Positions 7,079-15,551 of a stretch of 43,660 nucleotides of DNA are shown piece after piece. The first letter of the stretch is position 1, and every line of letters starts with the position of its first letter. The position numbers and the translations under genes are program-made. The notes beneath the pieces are model-generated. The model saw nothing but the letters and a program-made list of their open reading frames with translations, had not been told where the DNA came from and ran no database searches. The stretch comes from CAXDOZ01 sp963991145 (GTDB taxonomy: Bacteria > Bacteroidota > Bacteroidia > Chitinophagales > JABDMM01), in assembly GCA_963991145.1 (NCBI GenBank), contig CAXDOZ010000009.1:1-43660 (forward strand). The letters run 5' to 3'.

Positions 7079-8107
7079 ATGCCATTTGTAGACGTATCGA
7101 AAGTTCAGTTTAGCTTCTCAAAATTCAAGCTTCGTCCTCTCTCCTTTTCCATGGAGCAGGGAGATCTTCTCTCTGTTGTAGGACATAGCGGATCGGGCAA
7201 GACGACCTTACTTCGCCTCATTTTGGGGGATCTGAAACCAGAGTCGGGTTCTGTAGATTTCGACTTTGACCCTAAACCCGGAAGCATCGCTTATCTGCCT
7301 CAGGATTTCAAACTCAGCAATTGGTACACAGTGAGCTCTCATTTGAATAAAGCCGTGAAGCATTTACCAAAAGAAGAGCGTCCTGAGCGACTGGAGGAGA
7401 TCATCCGACTGACCGATATCCGGGATCTAATGCTAAGAAGGCCATCTAATCTTAGCGGCGGGGAGAAGCAAAGAGTAGCCCTTGCAAAAGCACTTTGCCC
7501 AAAGCCTCAACTTCTTCTCCTGGATGAACCCTACACCGGTCTGGATAATATTATGCGTCAGGATCTTCGAACCAGAGTTCGGGAGATCCTCCTTGAAGCG
7601 GGAGTAACAACTATTGTGGTAACCCACGATATTGAAGATGCCCTGACAACAACAGATCACATGATCATATTAAAAGATGGTTGGGTGAAGCAGCAGGGTG
7701 CCCCCAGAGATATCTATCGCTTTCCCAGAACGAGATATGTTGCAAAGCTTTTCGGTAGGGTGAATCTGCTAAAAGCCAAAGTCACGAATGCAGGTTTACA
7801 AACAAACATTGGCTACTTCCCAAACACTTTAAATGAAGCGATTGATGCGGATAGAGAGGTTTGGGTAGCATTCAGACCGGAGAGTGTAAAGGTCTCATTT
7901 GATCCAAAGGTTGCTTTTAAAGCAAGGGTTAAGCACTCTACTTTTCTTGGAGATAAATATGAGGTGGTCGCCTATATCAGATACGAAGGAAGAAAGGCTC
8001 AAAGAATCACCTTCTACCAATATCAGATCTCGAAGGAGTACAAAAACGGTGAAACAGTTTATCTGGAGATTCGCTCAGATGAGGTCTGTGTAATGAAGCA
8101 CTCCTAA
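7079..8107 (+). CDS. ABC transporter ATP-binding protein with TOBE-like C-terminus
   Basis: 342 aa from the ATG at 7079. Longer in-frame reading exists upstream to 6785, but it would cross the -7 element and the permease gene, and family alignment starts at MPFVDVSKVQF. Walker A is GHSGSGKT (35-42), the Q-loop QDF lies near 75-77, the signature LSGGEKQR is at 125-132, Walker B LLLLDE at 145-150 and the H-loop His at 183. The C-terminal 110 residues (VWVAFRPESVKVSF and later strands) look like the TOBE regulatory domain of FbpC/PotA/CysA-type importers of iron, polyamines or sulfate. No permease or binding-protein gene is adjacent, so the substrate is unknown. It overlaps the convergent HmuY lipoprotein gene by 4 bp. 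Confidence 0.87.
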   Translation: MPFVDVSKVQFSFSKFKLRPLSFSMEQGDLLSVVGHSGSGKTTLLRLILGDLKPESGSVDFDFDPKPGSIAYLPQDFKLSNWYTVSSHLNKAVKHLPKEERPERLEEIIRLTDIRDLMLRRPSNLSGGEKQRVALAKALCPKPQLLLLDEPYTGLDNIMRQDLRTRVREILLEAGVTTIVVTHDIEDALTTTDHMIILKDGWVKQQGAPRDIYRFPRTRYVAKLFGRVNLLKAKVTNAGLQTNIGYFPNTLNEAIDADREVWVAFRPESVKVSFDPKVAFKARVKHSTFLGDKYEVVAYIRYEGRKAQRITFYQYQISKEYKNGETVYLEIRSDEVCVMKHS

Positions 8108-9138
8108 AGAGGAGCGTACTCGAATTTCGGGTAACCTCTCATTCCCTGATCATTGTAGTAATCCAGGAAACGGAATTTGAAGTAGTCACCTTCGTAAGAC
8201 TTGATGATATACACTTCATTAGGGTCAACAGTGTAGCCGGTATTGTCAAAGATCTTCCAATCCCATCCAATGATATCCCATTGATTTGAGAATTGCAGTC
8301 CGGTCACATCGTAGATAGAAATACTGTCAAACTCCATTCCGCCCTCAAGCATCATGGTGCCTACTTCTACATTACTTGGGTTGATAAGTACTCCGATTAC
8401 CGGGTAAGGGAAATCAGGCGGATCATCATAGGTGTAGACGTAGCGAGTGAAAACCATGTCCCAGTCTTCTTTGGCCGGTTCGATATCTACCTGATGCATG
8501 GTGCCCTCAAAAGAGATATAACTAAAGTTCCTGCTCGCATCGCGATCAACTGCAATCGTAGTCAAATTACTTCCATCAATATCTCCACCTGTCAGCACGA
8601 ACCTCTCTTTGCTGATGGAATCGACCTGAAGCTTTGCAGTTCCATTGTAATCTCTCCAATCATGAGAGTAACCGCGGCTAACTGCATAAACTTCGCGATC
8701 TGACCACATGTCAGAGCCGCTTCCGTGCCACCAGTGACCAAGGGAATTCAAGGCAGTATCACCCGTACTTGTTTCCCATCTCCACAGATTATCTAGACCA
8801 TCGACGGAGGTTACATTTCTCATTTGCGTCTCACCAGTTGGCGCGATAACAGTAAGCTTTGTCGATTCTTTTGAGTTAGCGGAATTCAGCCACATAAAGA
8901 AGTGGCCATCGCGACAATCAAGTGCGAGATCCCAATTTAAGCGGTCCACATTTCCAGTAAACTGCCCGGTTCCAAGATCGAAATAGAGCTGACGGCTAAA
9001 CTCATCCCCACCAAGATCTACCTCTTCAATTACAGACTCAGCGGGCTGAGGATCCGGTGGCGTAACAGGTTGTTCTTTCAGACAAGAACTGAGTAGAGCC
9101 ACAAAAGCCAGAAGTCCTATAAATCCTAATCTACTCAT
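8104..9138 (-). CDS. HmuY-family heme-binding-type lipoprotein
   Basis: 344 aa. The signal peptide ends in a lipobox (LLSSC, Cys19), so it should be a lipoprotein, probably on the outer membrane. The body resembles the HmuY family, secreted or surface hemophores first described in Porphyromonas gingivalis: an opening strand block with WDLALDC, then EPAKEDWDMVFTRY, PVIGVLINPSNVE, IIGWDWKIFD and YFKFRFLDY. The same blocks recur in the T9SS-tailed protein at 11478. The start ATG overlaps the end of the TonB receptor gene by 4 nt, so the two are translationally coupled. Heme as the ligand is inference: heme-coordinating residues vary widely in this family and cannot be picked out here. Confidence 0.82.
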   Translation of the reverse strand: MSRLGFIGLLAFVALLSSCLKEQPVTPPDPQPAESVIEEVDLGGDEFSRQLYFDLGTGQFTGNVDRLNWDLALDCRDGHFFMWLNSANSKESTKLTVIAPTGETQMRNVTSVDGLDNLWRWETSTGDTALNSLGHWWHGSGSDMWSDREVYAVSRGYSHDWRDYNGTAKLQVDSISKERFVLTGGDIDGSNLTTIAVDRDASRNFSYISFEGTMHQVDIEPAKEDWDMVFTRYVYTYDDPPDFPYPVIGVLINPSNVEVGTMMLEGGMEFDSISIYDVTGLQFSNQWDIIGWDWKIFDNTGYTVDPNEVYIIKSYEGDYFKFRFLDYYNDQGMRGYPKFEYAPL

Positions 9139-11405
9139 CCTCCAAAGTTAAGTTTTACTGAGGTGAAGAAGCTTCTTCCCCAGCTCGCCGATACGTCATT
9201 CCCTGTTTGGTGGATTCCTCCTCCACCGGCAACAGTAGATTGGATATCGGTAACATCAAAAATATTCTTTACTCCAACAGTAAGGTGGATTTGGTCTTTC
9301 CAAAAACGCTTGGTAGCGGTGATGTCCATAAAATTGAATGCACTCATCGTTCCAAGTTGAACTTCTTCATTATCGTCCAGGTAATAGTTTGGACGGCTAC
9401 CGGTGTATTTATTCAATAAGCTCAAGTCCAATTGCCATGCCGGAATATGGTAGGTGAAATTGAAATTGAAGTCGGTAGAGAAATTGAATGTCGATGTGTT
9501 TGACACATCGGTCAGGCGGTTGTAGAGCCATACAAAATTCACTCCCGTAGCAAGCTCTACATTCTTCCAGATATACTTGAAGTTCACCGTATTCCCCATT
9601 GTTTGGAAGAGGTCGATGTTGTCATAGAAGAATGAATCTGCATCGTAACTCACCAGGTTGATACCGTCGTTCACGTAGTTGTAGTAGAAGCGGTTATCAA
9701 ACTCAAAGTAGTGTGAGTTGAATCTCTTAAGGAAGTTGATAGAGGTTTGAATATTCTGAGAAGTCTCTGCCTGAAGCTCTGTATTCCCGGTGATGTTGTG
9801 ATTGATGTCTACAAAGAAGAAATAGAGCTCTTTCAGATCCGGAGCACGGAATCCCATTCCATAAGACAATCGCCATGTCCAGTTTTTATTGATTCCATAT
9901 CGCATGCTTACCGTTGGAACCAATGGAGCATTGAACTTGGTGTTATAGGATAATCTCAAACTTGGCACTAAAGAAAATCGTGCGCTTGGCTGATAGTTAA
10001 AGCTTGCAAAGACCGCATAGTCACCAATGGCCTGCTGATCACCTTCGATTCTAGGACCCTTAGCAGTTTCATAATTCAGGTCGATCCCCATTTGATAGGT
10101 CAACTTCTTATCCGGGGCAAAGTAAGAGTAGGATGCTCTGAGTACTACTTCATTGAAGATCTGCGTATCGCGATCTGCAGGAGAAGTCTCTGTCATTTCC
10201 AGAGTGGTCAGATCTTTAAAGAACCTGTTTTTACTTCTCTTGTACCAGGCATGAGATGCCCAAACTTCAAGTGAGTTATCGCTTTGAAACTGAAACTTAA
10301 AATTGAAGGCATTAGTAAATCGGTAGGTGCGATAGTACTCATCAAAAGCAGAAACATAATCTGGCTCTCTGGGTGCACCACGCACGAGCAGCCACTCCTG
10401 AAAGTACTTTGGAGAATAACTGAAAGCAAAGTTTGGCTTACGGAATGAATACAATCCGTCGATGAAATACTGCTCCTTAGGTTTCCATTGCTTCGTGCGA
10501 TCAAGATCTGGATTAGAAAACCCGTCGAAGAGATTTCTCCCTCCATTCACCTGAGCAAAATGAGCTCCTTTCTTGAATCCAAATCTTCCGGAAAGGTTAT
10601 ACTGGCCAACTGTCTCATAATAGCCGTAGAGATCTCCTTCAAAAGTTCCGCTTTGATTCTTTTTGGTAATGATGTTGATCACACCACCTAGAGCATCGGT
10701 TCCGTAGAGCACCGACATTGGACCTTCGATGATCTCTACTCGCTCCACATTGTTGAGATTGATCTGAGTGAGGTCAATGTTCCCATTCACCCTTCCGATC
10801 ATTGGAACTCCGTCAAGAAGGATCTTTACCTTATCGCCACTCATTCCCTGCAGACTCACTGAGCTTTGTCCGAGCGCATTGTCCTGAGAGAGAACTGTAG
10901 TCAATTCATTTCCGAGTAGCTCGCGTAGGTTATTTGCCCCTCTCCTTTCAATATCTACCTCGTTCAGGACCCTGACATTGTACACGCTATTACGCATATC
11001 CAGTGGGTTGTACTGGCCGGTAACTACGACTTCGTTCAGGTCTGTATTCGAGGGAACCATTCTGTAGATATTGATCACTCCCGGCTCGATGGTATCCTTG
11101 ATGGTTTGATGCCCAAGGAATGAGATCTCAACTCGAACTCTCTCCTGATAGGGATTCTCTACTTCGCCTTCCAGATCGGTAACTGCATAGGAGATAAAGC
11201 TCTTTTCTGTGTTCTGTTCGATTGAGGCAAACATCACGTGGGCCCCAATCAGCGGCTCATCGGTTGCCTTGTCCACCACCCTGATGAGGGACTTAGGGAC
11301 ATCGGCCCGAAGGGCTTGAAAAGAGCAAACAAACAAAAGCAGGAAAGCCGCTCTCACGAGCGGCATCCCCTTGGCTTTAGAAATATTTGAAAAAGACCTT
11401 TTCAA
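9135..11405 (-). CDS. TonB-dependent outer-membrane receptor (putative heme/iron uptake)
   Basis: 756 aa. N-terminal signal peptide (cleavage near residue 34, after ALRA), then a carboxypeptidase-regulatory-like beta domain (about 38-120), plug domain (about 125-245, starting LNEVVVTGQYNPLD and containing the TonB-box-like VVVTG and the plug motif VERVEIIEGPMSVLYGTDALGG), then a 22-strand barrel to the C-terminus. These receptors import metal chelates, heme or other ligands using TonB energy. Flanking HmuY-family genes on both sides, in the same orientation, point to heme or another iron-porphyrin as substrate, by analogy with HmuR/HmuY. It lies 72 bp downstream of the T9SS-tailed HmuY gene and overlaps the lipoprotein gene by 4 nt. 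Confidence 0.9.
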   Translation of the reverse strand: MKRSFSNISKAKGMPLVRAAFLLLFVCSFQALRADVPKSLIRVVDKATDEPLIGAHVMFASIEQNTEKSFISYAVTDLEGEVENPYQERVRVEISFLGHQTIKDTIEPGVINIYRMVPSNTDLNEVVVTGQYNPLDMRNSVYNVRVLNEVDIERRGANNLRELLGNELTTVLSQDNALGQSSVSLQGMSGDKVKILLDGVPMIGRVNGNIDLTQINLNNVERVEIIEGPMSVLYGTDALGGVINIITKKNQSGTFEGDLYGYYETVGQYNLSGRFGFKKGAHFAQVNGGRNLFDGFSNPDLDRTKQWKPKEQYFIDGLYSFRKPNFAFSYSPKYFQEWLLVRGAPREPDYVSAFDEYYRTYRFTNAFNFKFQFQSDNSLEVWASHAWYKRSKNRFFKDLTTLEMTETSPADRDTQIFNEVVLRASYSYFAPDKKLTYQMGIDLNYETAKGPRIEGDQQAIGDYAVFASFNYQPSARFSLVPSLRLSYNTKFNAPLVPTVSMRYGINKNWTWRLSYGMGFRAPDLKELYFFFVDINHNITGNTELQAETSQNIQTSINFLKRFNSHYFEFDNRFYYNYVNDGINLVSYDADSFFYDNIDLFQTMGNTVNFKYIWKNVELATGVNFVWLYNRLTDVSNTSTFNFSTDFNFNFTYHIPAWQLDLSLLNKYTGSRPNYYLDDNEEVQLGTMSAFNFMDITATKRFWKDQIHLTVGVKNIFDVTDIQSTVAGGGGIHQTGNDVSASWGRSFFTSVKLNFGG

Positions 11406-11477
11406 TCGTTTTATCTGCTATACAAATTTGGCTAAAAGCCCCGTGTTTTCTGTCACAGGACTGTAAATGAGCAGTCT

Positions 11478-12716
11478 TTATTGAGCTACGAAAAGTTGCT
11501 CCTGAATGCTCTCAAGGCCGTTAGAAAGACGTACGATGTAATTTCCCGATGAAAGGCTTTCTGTGCTAATTCTGAAGTTGTTCAATCCTTCCTGAATTTC
11601 AACTTCATATGTCATTACAGCTCTACCGCTTAGATCGAACACTTCGATAGTTCCGGCAATAGACTCATCTGAATTGAATAGAATGTTTGAGCTGTTAACT
11701 GCAGGATTAGGATAAAGTGTAAACTCACTGGTAACGCCATTTACAGACTGAATTCCTGTAGCTGGAGTAACCAATTCTTTCCAGAAAAAGGCAGTTCCAG
11801 TCATTGGAGGAGAGAACCCTGAAGCGAAGCCAGTAAATACTAGTTTCCAGATATCTCCATCAAGATCGCGAACGAAATATGCGCGAGCAGTATCAATTAC
11901 GAGCATTGAGCTTTTCCAGTCATAGCCGATCTCATTGATCGCAGTAGTATAGGTCAGACCCTGGTCAGTTACTGTTTCAGGATCTACACCCTGAGCTTCT
12001 GCTACGCTAACTCCAATGTTGTGCAGTACTCCTGTTACAGGATAAGTTTGACCTGGAGCAACTGTAGTTTGGAATCTTCTGAAGATCAGGTCCCAATCGC
12101 CTTTAGCTGGCTCCATATCTCTCACTGTATTGCTTTCTACTTCGTAGTAGAAGAATTGCTTGGTTGGATATGCTGACTTGTCGATGCTTACGGTTGTATC
12201 ATTTGAACCGTTAAGATCTGCGATACGGATATCATATACCGTCCCGAATCCTCTAAGTTCCTTGATCCAAACCTTCTTCCATGTTCCGGAAACAGTTTTA
12301 AGAACAAAGATTCTTTTTCCTGTCAGGTTACCCATGCTTGAGTAATCTCCCCAACCATAGTCTGGGTGTCCGGTAGCTTCTGATTCGAATGCACCTTCTG
12401 TCCAGGAAGTATCGCTGTTGTAAAGCGGAGACATTCCAGTGGTATCAAGTGTAGCCCAATCCGTAGTATCATCATTTGCCGGAGAGTAAAGCTGTGCTCC
12501 ATTTCCTCCATTTATGATGATGCTCTCTTCGAAGAGATCGGTATAGATCTGAAAATCCCAGTTTGTTTGAGAACTGGTTGTTCTGCTACCATCATCTAAT
12601 TGGTAGTGTACCTGGTTTGCGTATGCCATTCCATAAACGGCAGAATCGTTGATTCGCTGAGCTTCTGATGTCAAGCTGAAAATTGCGATTGCGATTAGAG
12701 TGTATAAGTACTTCAT
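11478..12716 (-). CDS. HmuY-like secreted protein with T9SS type A sorting domain
   Basis: 412 aa. Signal peptide (MKYLYTLIAIAIFSLTSEA), an HmuY-like body (about 20-320) and a C-terminal sorting domain of about 80 residues beginning FTLYPNPAVN and containing IEVFDLSGRAV and LSSGNYIVRL, the pattern of the Por_Secre_tail/TIGR04183 family recognised by type IX secretion. Body blocks match the lipoprotein at 8104: EPAKGDWDLIFRRF, PVTGVLHNIGVSV, NEIGYDWKSS and GDIWKLVFTGF. It is the first gene of the three-gene minus-strand unit. A candidate operator lies upstream at 12785-12801. It probably acts outside the cell or on its surface as a ligand-capture protein delivering to the TonB receptor. Confidence 0.8.
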   Translation of the reverse strand: MKYLYTLIAIAIFSLTSEAQRINDSAVYGMAYANQVHYQLDDGSRTTSSQTNWDFQIYTDLFEESIIINGGNGAQLYSPANDDTTDWATLDTTGMSPLYNSDTSWTEGAFESEATGHPDYGWGDYSSMGNLTGKRIFVLKTVSGTWKKVWIKELRGFGTVYDIRIADLNGSNDTTVSIDKSAYPTKQFFYYEVESNTVRDMEPAKGDWDLIFRRFQTTVAPGQTYPVTGVLHNIGVSVAEAQGVDPETVTDQGLTYTTAINEIGYDWKSSMLVIDTARAYFVRDLDGDIWKLVFTGFASGFSPPMTGTAFFWKELVTPATGIQSVNGVTSEFTLYPNPAVNSSNILFNSDESIAGTIEVFDLSGRAVMTYEVEIQEGLNNFRISTESLSSGNYIVRLSNGLESIQEQLFVAQ

Positions 12717-12784
12717 GTAAATATTAATTTTGGCGTAAAAATCGAGCTATATGACATCCAAAGCAATGATTTGTACCTCTGCCA

Positions 12785-12801
12785 TTGTCAAACAATTGTC
12801 A
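12785..12801 (-). promoter_or_regulatory. Direct repeat upstream of the HmuY/TonB unit, possible operator
   Basis: TTGTCA occurs at 12785-12790 and again at 12796-12801 (plus-strand spelling), 11 bp apart, so both face the same side of the helix. On the minus strand the inner TTTG could be a -33 box, 22 nt from TTGCTTTG, a one-mismatch -7 element. It does not resemble a Fur box. Confidence 0.3.
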
Positions 12802-12944
12802 TAAAGAAATGCTGTGCAATAAATCCAGTATTTATGGAGGTTTCGTCCAACATAAGTGAGGTTTTCATCTGGCCTCCGGCCGATAAAAAATCTGCCCAAT
12901 CTGCCCTCTGATGAAAAAGCATTTTATCTTTCAAAAAAATTGGA

Positions 12945-14144
12945 ATGGGACCTGAATTGCTATCGGATAGAATCGCTCAATTACCTGAATCGGCAACCAT
13001 TGCTATGGCTCAGAGAGCCAGAGAGTTACGTCAGGAAGGAAAGGATATCGTCAACCTAAGTTTAGGCGAGCCTGATTTCGATACTCCAGAGCACATCAAG
13101 CTTGCGGCTAAGATGGCAATTGATGAGGGCTATTCTAAATACACACCTGTTCCCGGTTATCTTGATCTAAGAGAAGCGATTTGCGCAAAATTTAAGCGAG
13201 ATAATGGCCTGGATTACGCTCCCAATCAGATCGTGGTTTCCACAGGTGCAAAACAGAGCATTGCAAATGCTGTCTTGTGTCTGGTCAATCCAGGAGATGA
13301 GGTTATCCTTCCCGTTCCTTATTGGGTGTCTTATTCGGCTATCGCCAGATTGGCTGAAGCCACAATTGTAGAGATCCCTACTAGCATTGAAAATGACTTC
13401 AAGTTGAGCCCTGAGCAATTGGAAGCCCAGATCACAGACAAATCACGTGTGATCATTTTCAGTTCTCCCTGTAATCCTACGGGTTCAGTTTACTCTAAAC
13501 AGGAGCTTCAAGCGCTGGCAGAAGTTATCGAGCGGTATGAAAGATTGATCGTGATCTCAGATGAGATCTATGAATACATAAACTTCGGCGGCCAGCACCA
13601 CAGCATCGCCAGTTTTGGTAATATGATCGATCGAGTGATCACAGTGAATGGTCTTTCAAAAGGATTTGCCATGACAGGCTGGAGACTTGGTTATATAGGA
13701 GCTCCGGCATGGATAGCAAAAGCCTGCACCAAAATGCAGGGTCAGTTCACTTCAGGCACATCTTCTATTACTCAAAGAGCGGCAATAGAAGCACTGACAG
13801 GTGACCTTGCTCCTACTTATGCCATGAGAGACGAGTTTCTGAAGAGATGTAATTACATGCTCGCAGAACTTGGCAAGATCGAGGGCATGAAGTTAAATGT
13901 CCCAACAGGTGCCTTTTACCTTTTCCCGGATATCAGCTCCTTTTTTGGAAAGAGTGTGGGAGATAGAGTGATCAAGAACCCTTCTGATCTTTGCATGTAT
14001 CTGCTCGAAGAGCACGGTGTAGCTGTAGTGACTGGAGAAGCATTTGGTGATCCAAACTGCATCAGGATATCTTATGCGGCTTCTGATGAAGAGCTTGCAA
14101 AAGCAGTACGAAGAATTAGTGAAGGTTTGGCAGCGCTTAACTAG
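12945..14144 (+). CDS. Pyridoxal-phosphate-dependent aminotransferase, class I (aspartate type)
   Basis: 399 aa, normal for the Bacillus/Thermus-type aspartate aminotransferase subgroup. It transfers the amino group of aspartate to 2-oxoglutarate; related enzymes also act on prephenate. Key features are SLGEPDFDTPEH (about 42-53), YTPVPGY near 66, SSPCNPTGSVYS near 174 (conserved N and P of the active site), DEIYEYI near 206, PLP Lys239 in GLSKGFAMTGWRLG, and the C-terminal ISYAAS with the substrate Arg before it (NCIRISYAAS). The first ATG fits the family N-terminus (LLSDRIAQLPESATIAMAQ). A TATCTTTC at 12925-12932 is a near -7 match. Its TAG stop shares the palindrome CTAG with the stop of the convergent permease gene. 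Confidence 0.92.
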   Translation: MGPELLSDRIAQLPESATIAMAQRARELRQEGKDIVNLSLGEPDFDTPEHIKLAAKMAIDEGYSKYTPVPGYLDLREAICAKFKRDNGLDYAPNQIVVSTGAKQSIANAVLCLVNPGDEVILPVPYWVSYSAIARLAEATIVEIPTSIENDFKLSPEQLEAQITDKSRVIIFSSPCNPTGSVYSKQELQALAEVIERYERLIVISDEIYEYINFGGQHHSIASFGNMIDRVITVNGLSKGFAMTGWRLGYIGAPAWIAKACTKMQGQFTSGTSSITQRAAIEALTGDLAPTYAMRDEFLKRCNYMLAELGKIEGMKLNVPTGAFYLFPDISSFFGKSVGDRVIKNPSDLCMYLLEEHGVAVVTGEAFGDPNCIRISYAASDEELAKAVRRISEGLAALN

Positions 14145-15415
14145 CGACGCATTGCATCTACCGGTTTCATTTGAGCGGCATTATAAGCCGGGATGATTCC
14201 AAATACCACACCGGTAATTACACTGATCGCCAGACCGATAATAATGTTCTCCATTGAAAGTGTGAAGGTGAAGTCCATATCGGCACTTCTTCGGATCATT
14301 TCATCCAGTCCCTTGAATATGGCAAAGACCAAACTAAGGCCCATGATTCCTCCAATGGTGCAGAGCACAACCGATTCCGTGAGAAATTCGAGGAGTATAT
14401 AAACTCGTTTTGCACCAAGACTTTTCTTTATTCCGATCTGTTTTGTTCGCTCCTTAACAGCAACGAACATGATATTGGCGATACCAAATCCACCTACCAG
14501 AATTGCGAAGATCCCAATCATGAAGCCCGCCTGATTCAGCACAATGAAAAGACTCCCGATCTGGTCCTCAAGTAAGCTGATCCGGTTGATGGCAAAATTG
14601 TCTGACTCTTTGGGCGAAAGCTTCCGCACTGATCTCATCAAGCCCCGTATTTCATATTCTGCTTCGAGAGGTGCAATTCCCTCAGCGGGATTGATGGCGA
14701 TAAGAGAATTGGCGAACTCCGAGTTCGCAGATCCAAAAACGGTCCTGAAATAATTGAATGGGATCAGAATGTTTTCATCGAGGGAAAATCCAAAGAGGTC
14801 ACTTCCTTCTTTCTTAAGCACTCCGGCTACCGTGTACTTCTTGCCAGCGATCTTTATCTCCTGCCCCACCTTGCTTGGCATTCCAAATAACAGAACATCT
14901 GCTACAGTAGCTCCAAGGATCACCAGATTCTTTCCGCGATAACTCTCTTCTAGTGAAAAGTATCGCCCCTCATCGAACACCAGCTCTTTGATCTTATAAT
15001 AGTCGTGAGATACTCCTGCTATTGCTACTCCTTTAATGCTTCTGTTATTGAAGCTCACTTCATTATCTCCACCGGCATAGGCGATCAGGCTTACTCCATC
15101 AGCGATATCGAGATTCTCCTGAATGAACTCCATTTCCTGATAGCTGGTTTGCGGACGTTGAATATACTCCCACCAGGGATAGTCATCTGAAAAAGTCCAG
15201 GGCCAGCGCTCAACGTAAATGATGTTTGAACCAAGTGAATTCACACTGGAGGTAACATTCCTTTCGAGGGAATCAACAGCAGTTAGAACCGAGATTATAC
15301 ATAGAATCCCAATGGTAATCCCAAGAAAAGACAGGAATGATCTCAGCTTATTGTTCCAGAGTTCCTGGAGTGCGATCAACACACTTTCTGATATGACCCG
15401 GAGGAATACGAACAT
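14141..15415 (-). CDS. MacB/FtsX-type ABC transporter permease
   Basis: 424 aa from the ATG at 15415, which gives the family-typical opening MFVFLRVISESVLIALQELW and then RSFLSFLGITIGILCIISV. An upstream in-frame ATG at 15439 would add eight residues and is less likely. The layout is one N-terminal transmembrane helix (about 22-45), a periplasmic MacB-PCD-like domain (about 50-270), then three C-terminal helices (about 285-420) with the FtsX-like pattern ERTKQIGIKKSLGAK in the cytoplasmic loop. Such permeases pair with LolD/MacB ATPases to drive lipoprotein or peptide handling across the envelope. The only such ATPase in the window is at 17616, beyond queA, and partnership is a guess. Divergent from queA. 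Confidence 0.87.
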   Translation of the reverse strand: MFVFLRVISESVLIALQELWNNKLRSFLSFLGITIGILCIISVLTAVDSLERNVTSSVNSLGSNIIYVERWPWTFSDDYPWWEYIQRPQTSYQEMEFIQENLDIADGVSLIAYAGGDNEVSFNNRSIKGVAIAGVSHDYYKIKELVFDEGRYFSLEESYRGKNLVILGATVADVLLFGMPSKVGQEIKIAGKKYTVAGVLKKEGSDLFGFSLDENILIPFNYFRTVFGSANSEFANSLIAINPAEGIAPLEAEYEIRGLMRSVRKLSPKESDNFAINRISLLEDQIGSLFIVLNQAGFMIGIFAILVGGFGIANIMFVAVKERTKQIGIKKSLGAKRVYILLEFLTESVVLCTIGGIMGLSLVFAIFKGLDEMIRRSADMDFTFTLSMENIIIGLAISVITGVVFGIIPAYNAAQMKPVDAMRR

Positions 15416-15519
15416 GATGGAAAGATACGAAAGCCACAATCTTGAATTGTTGCATTTCGACGATTCAATGTATACGTCGGTCGAGTGTTAAACGACCCTG
15501 TTCATTCGGCCTAAATTTT

Positions 15520-15527
15520 TATCTTTG
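15520..15527 (+). promoter_or_regulatory. Putative -7 element of the queA promoter
   Basis: TATCTTTG is an exact TAnnTTTG match 24 nt before the queA ATG. It overlaps the longer in-frame reading upstream, which supports the later start. Confidence 0.5.
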
Positions 15528-15551
15528 CGCACTCGAAAATTCAAGATATAC

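Noticed and set aside
12717..12944. Fur box in the HmuY/TonB upstream region
   Set aside because: No GATAAT-type hexamer arrays were found; only the TTGTCA direct repeat stands out. A GGCC-TCC-GGCC palindrome near 12871 has no T tract and is probably chance.
15525..15551. Earlier in-frame start for queA
   Set aside because: The codons overlap the -7 promoter element, and QueA proteins begin at the MKLSQF position.
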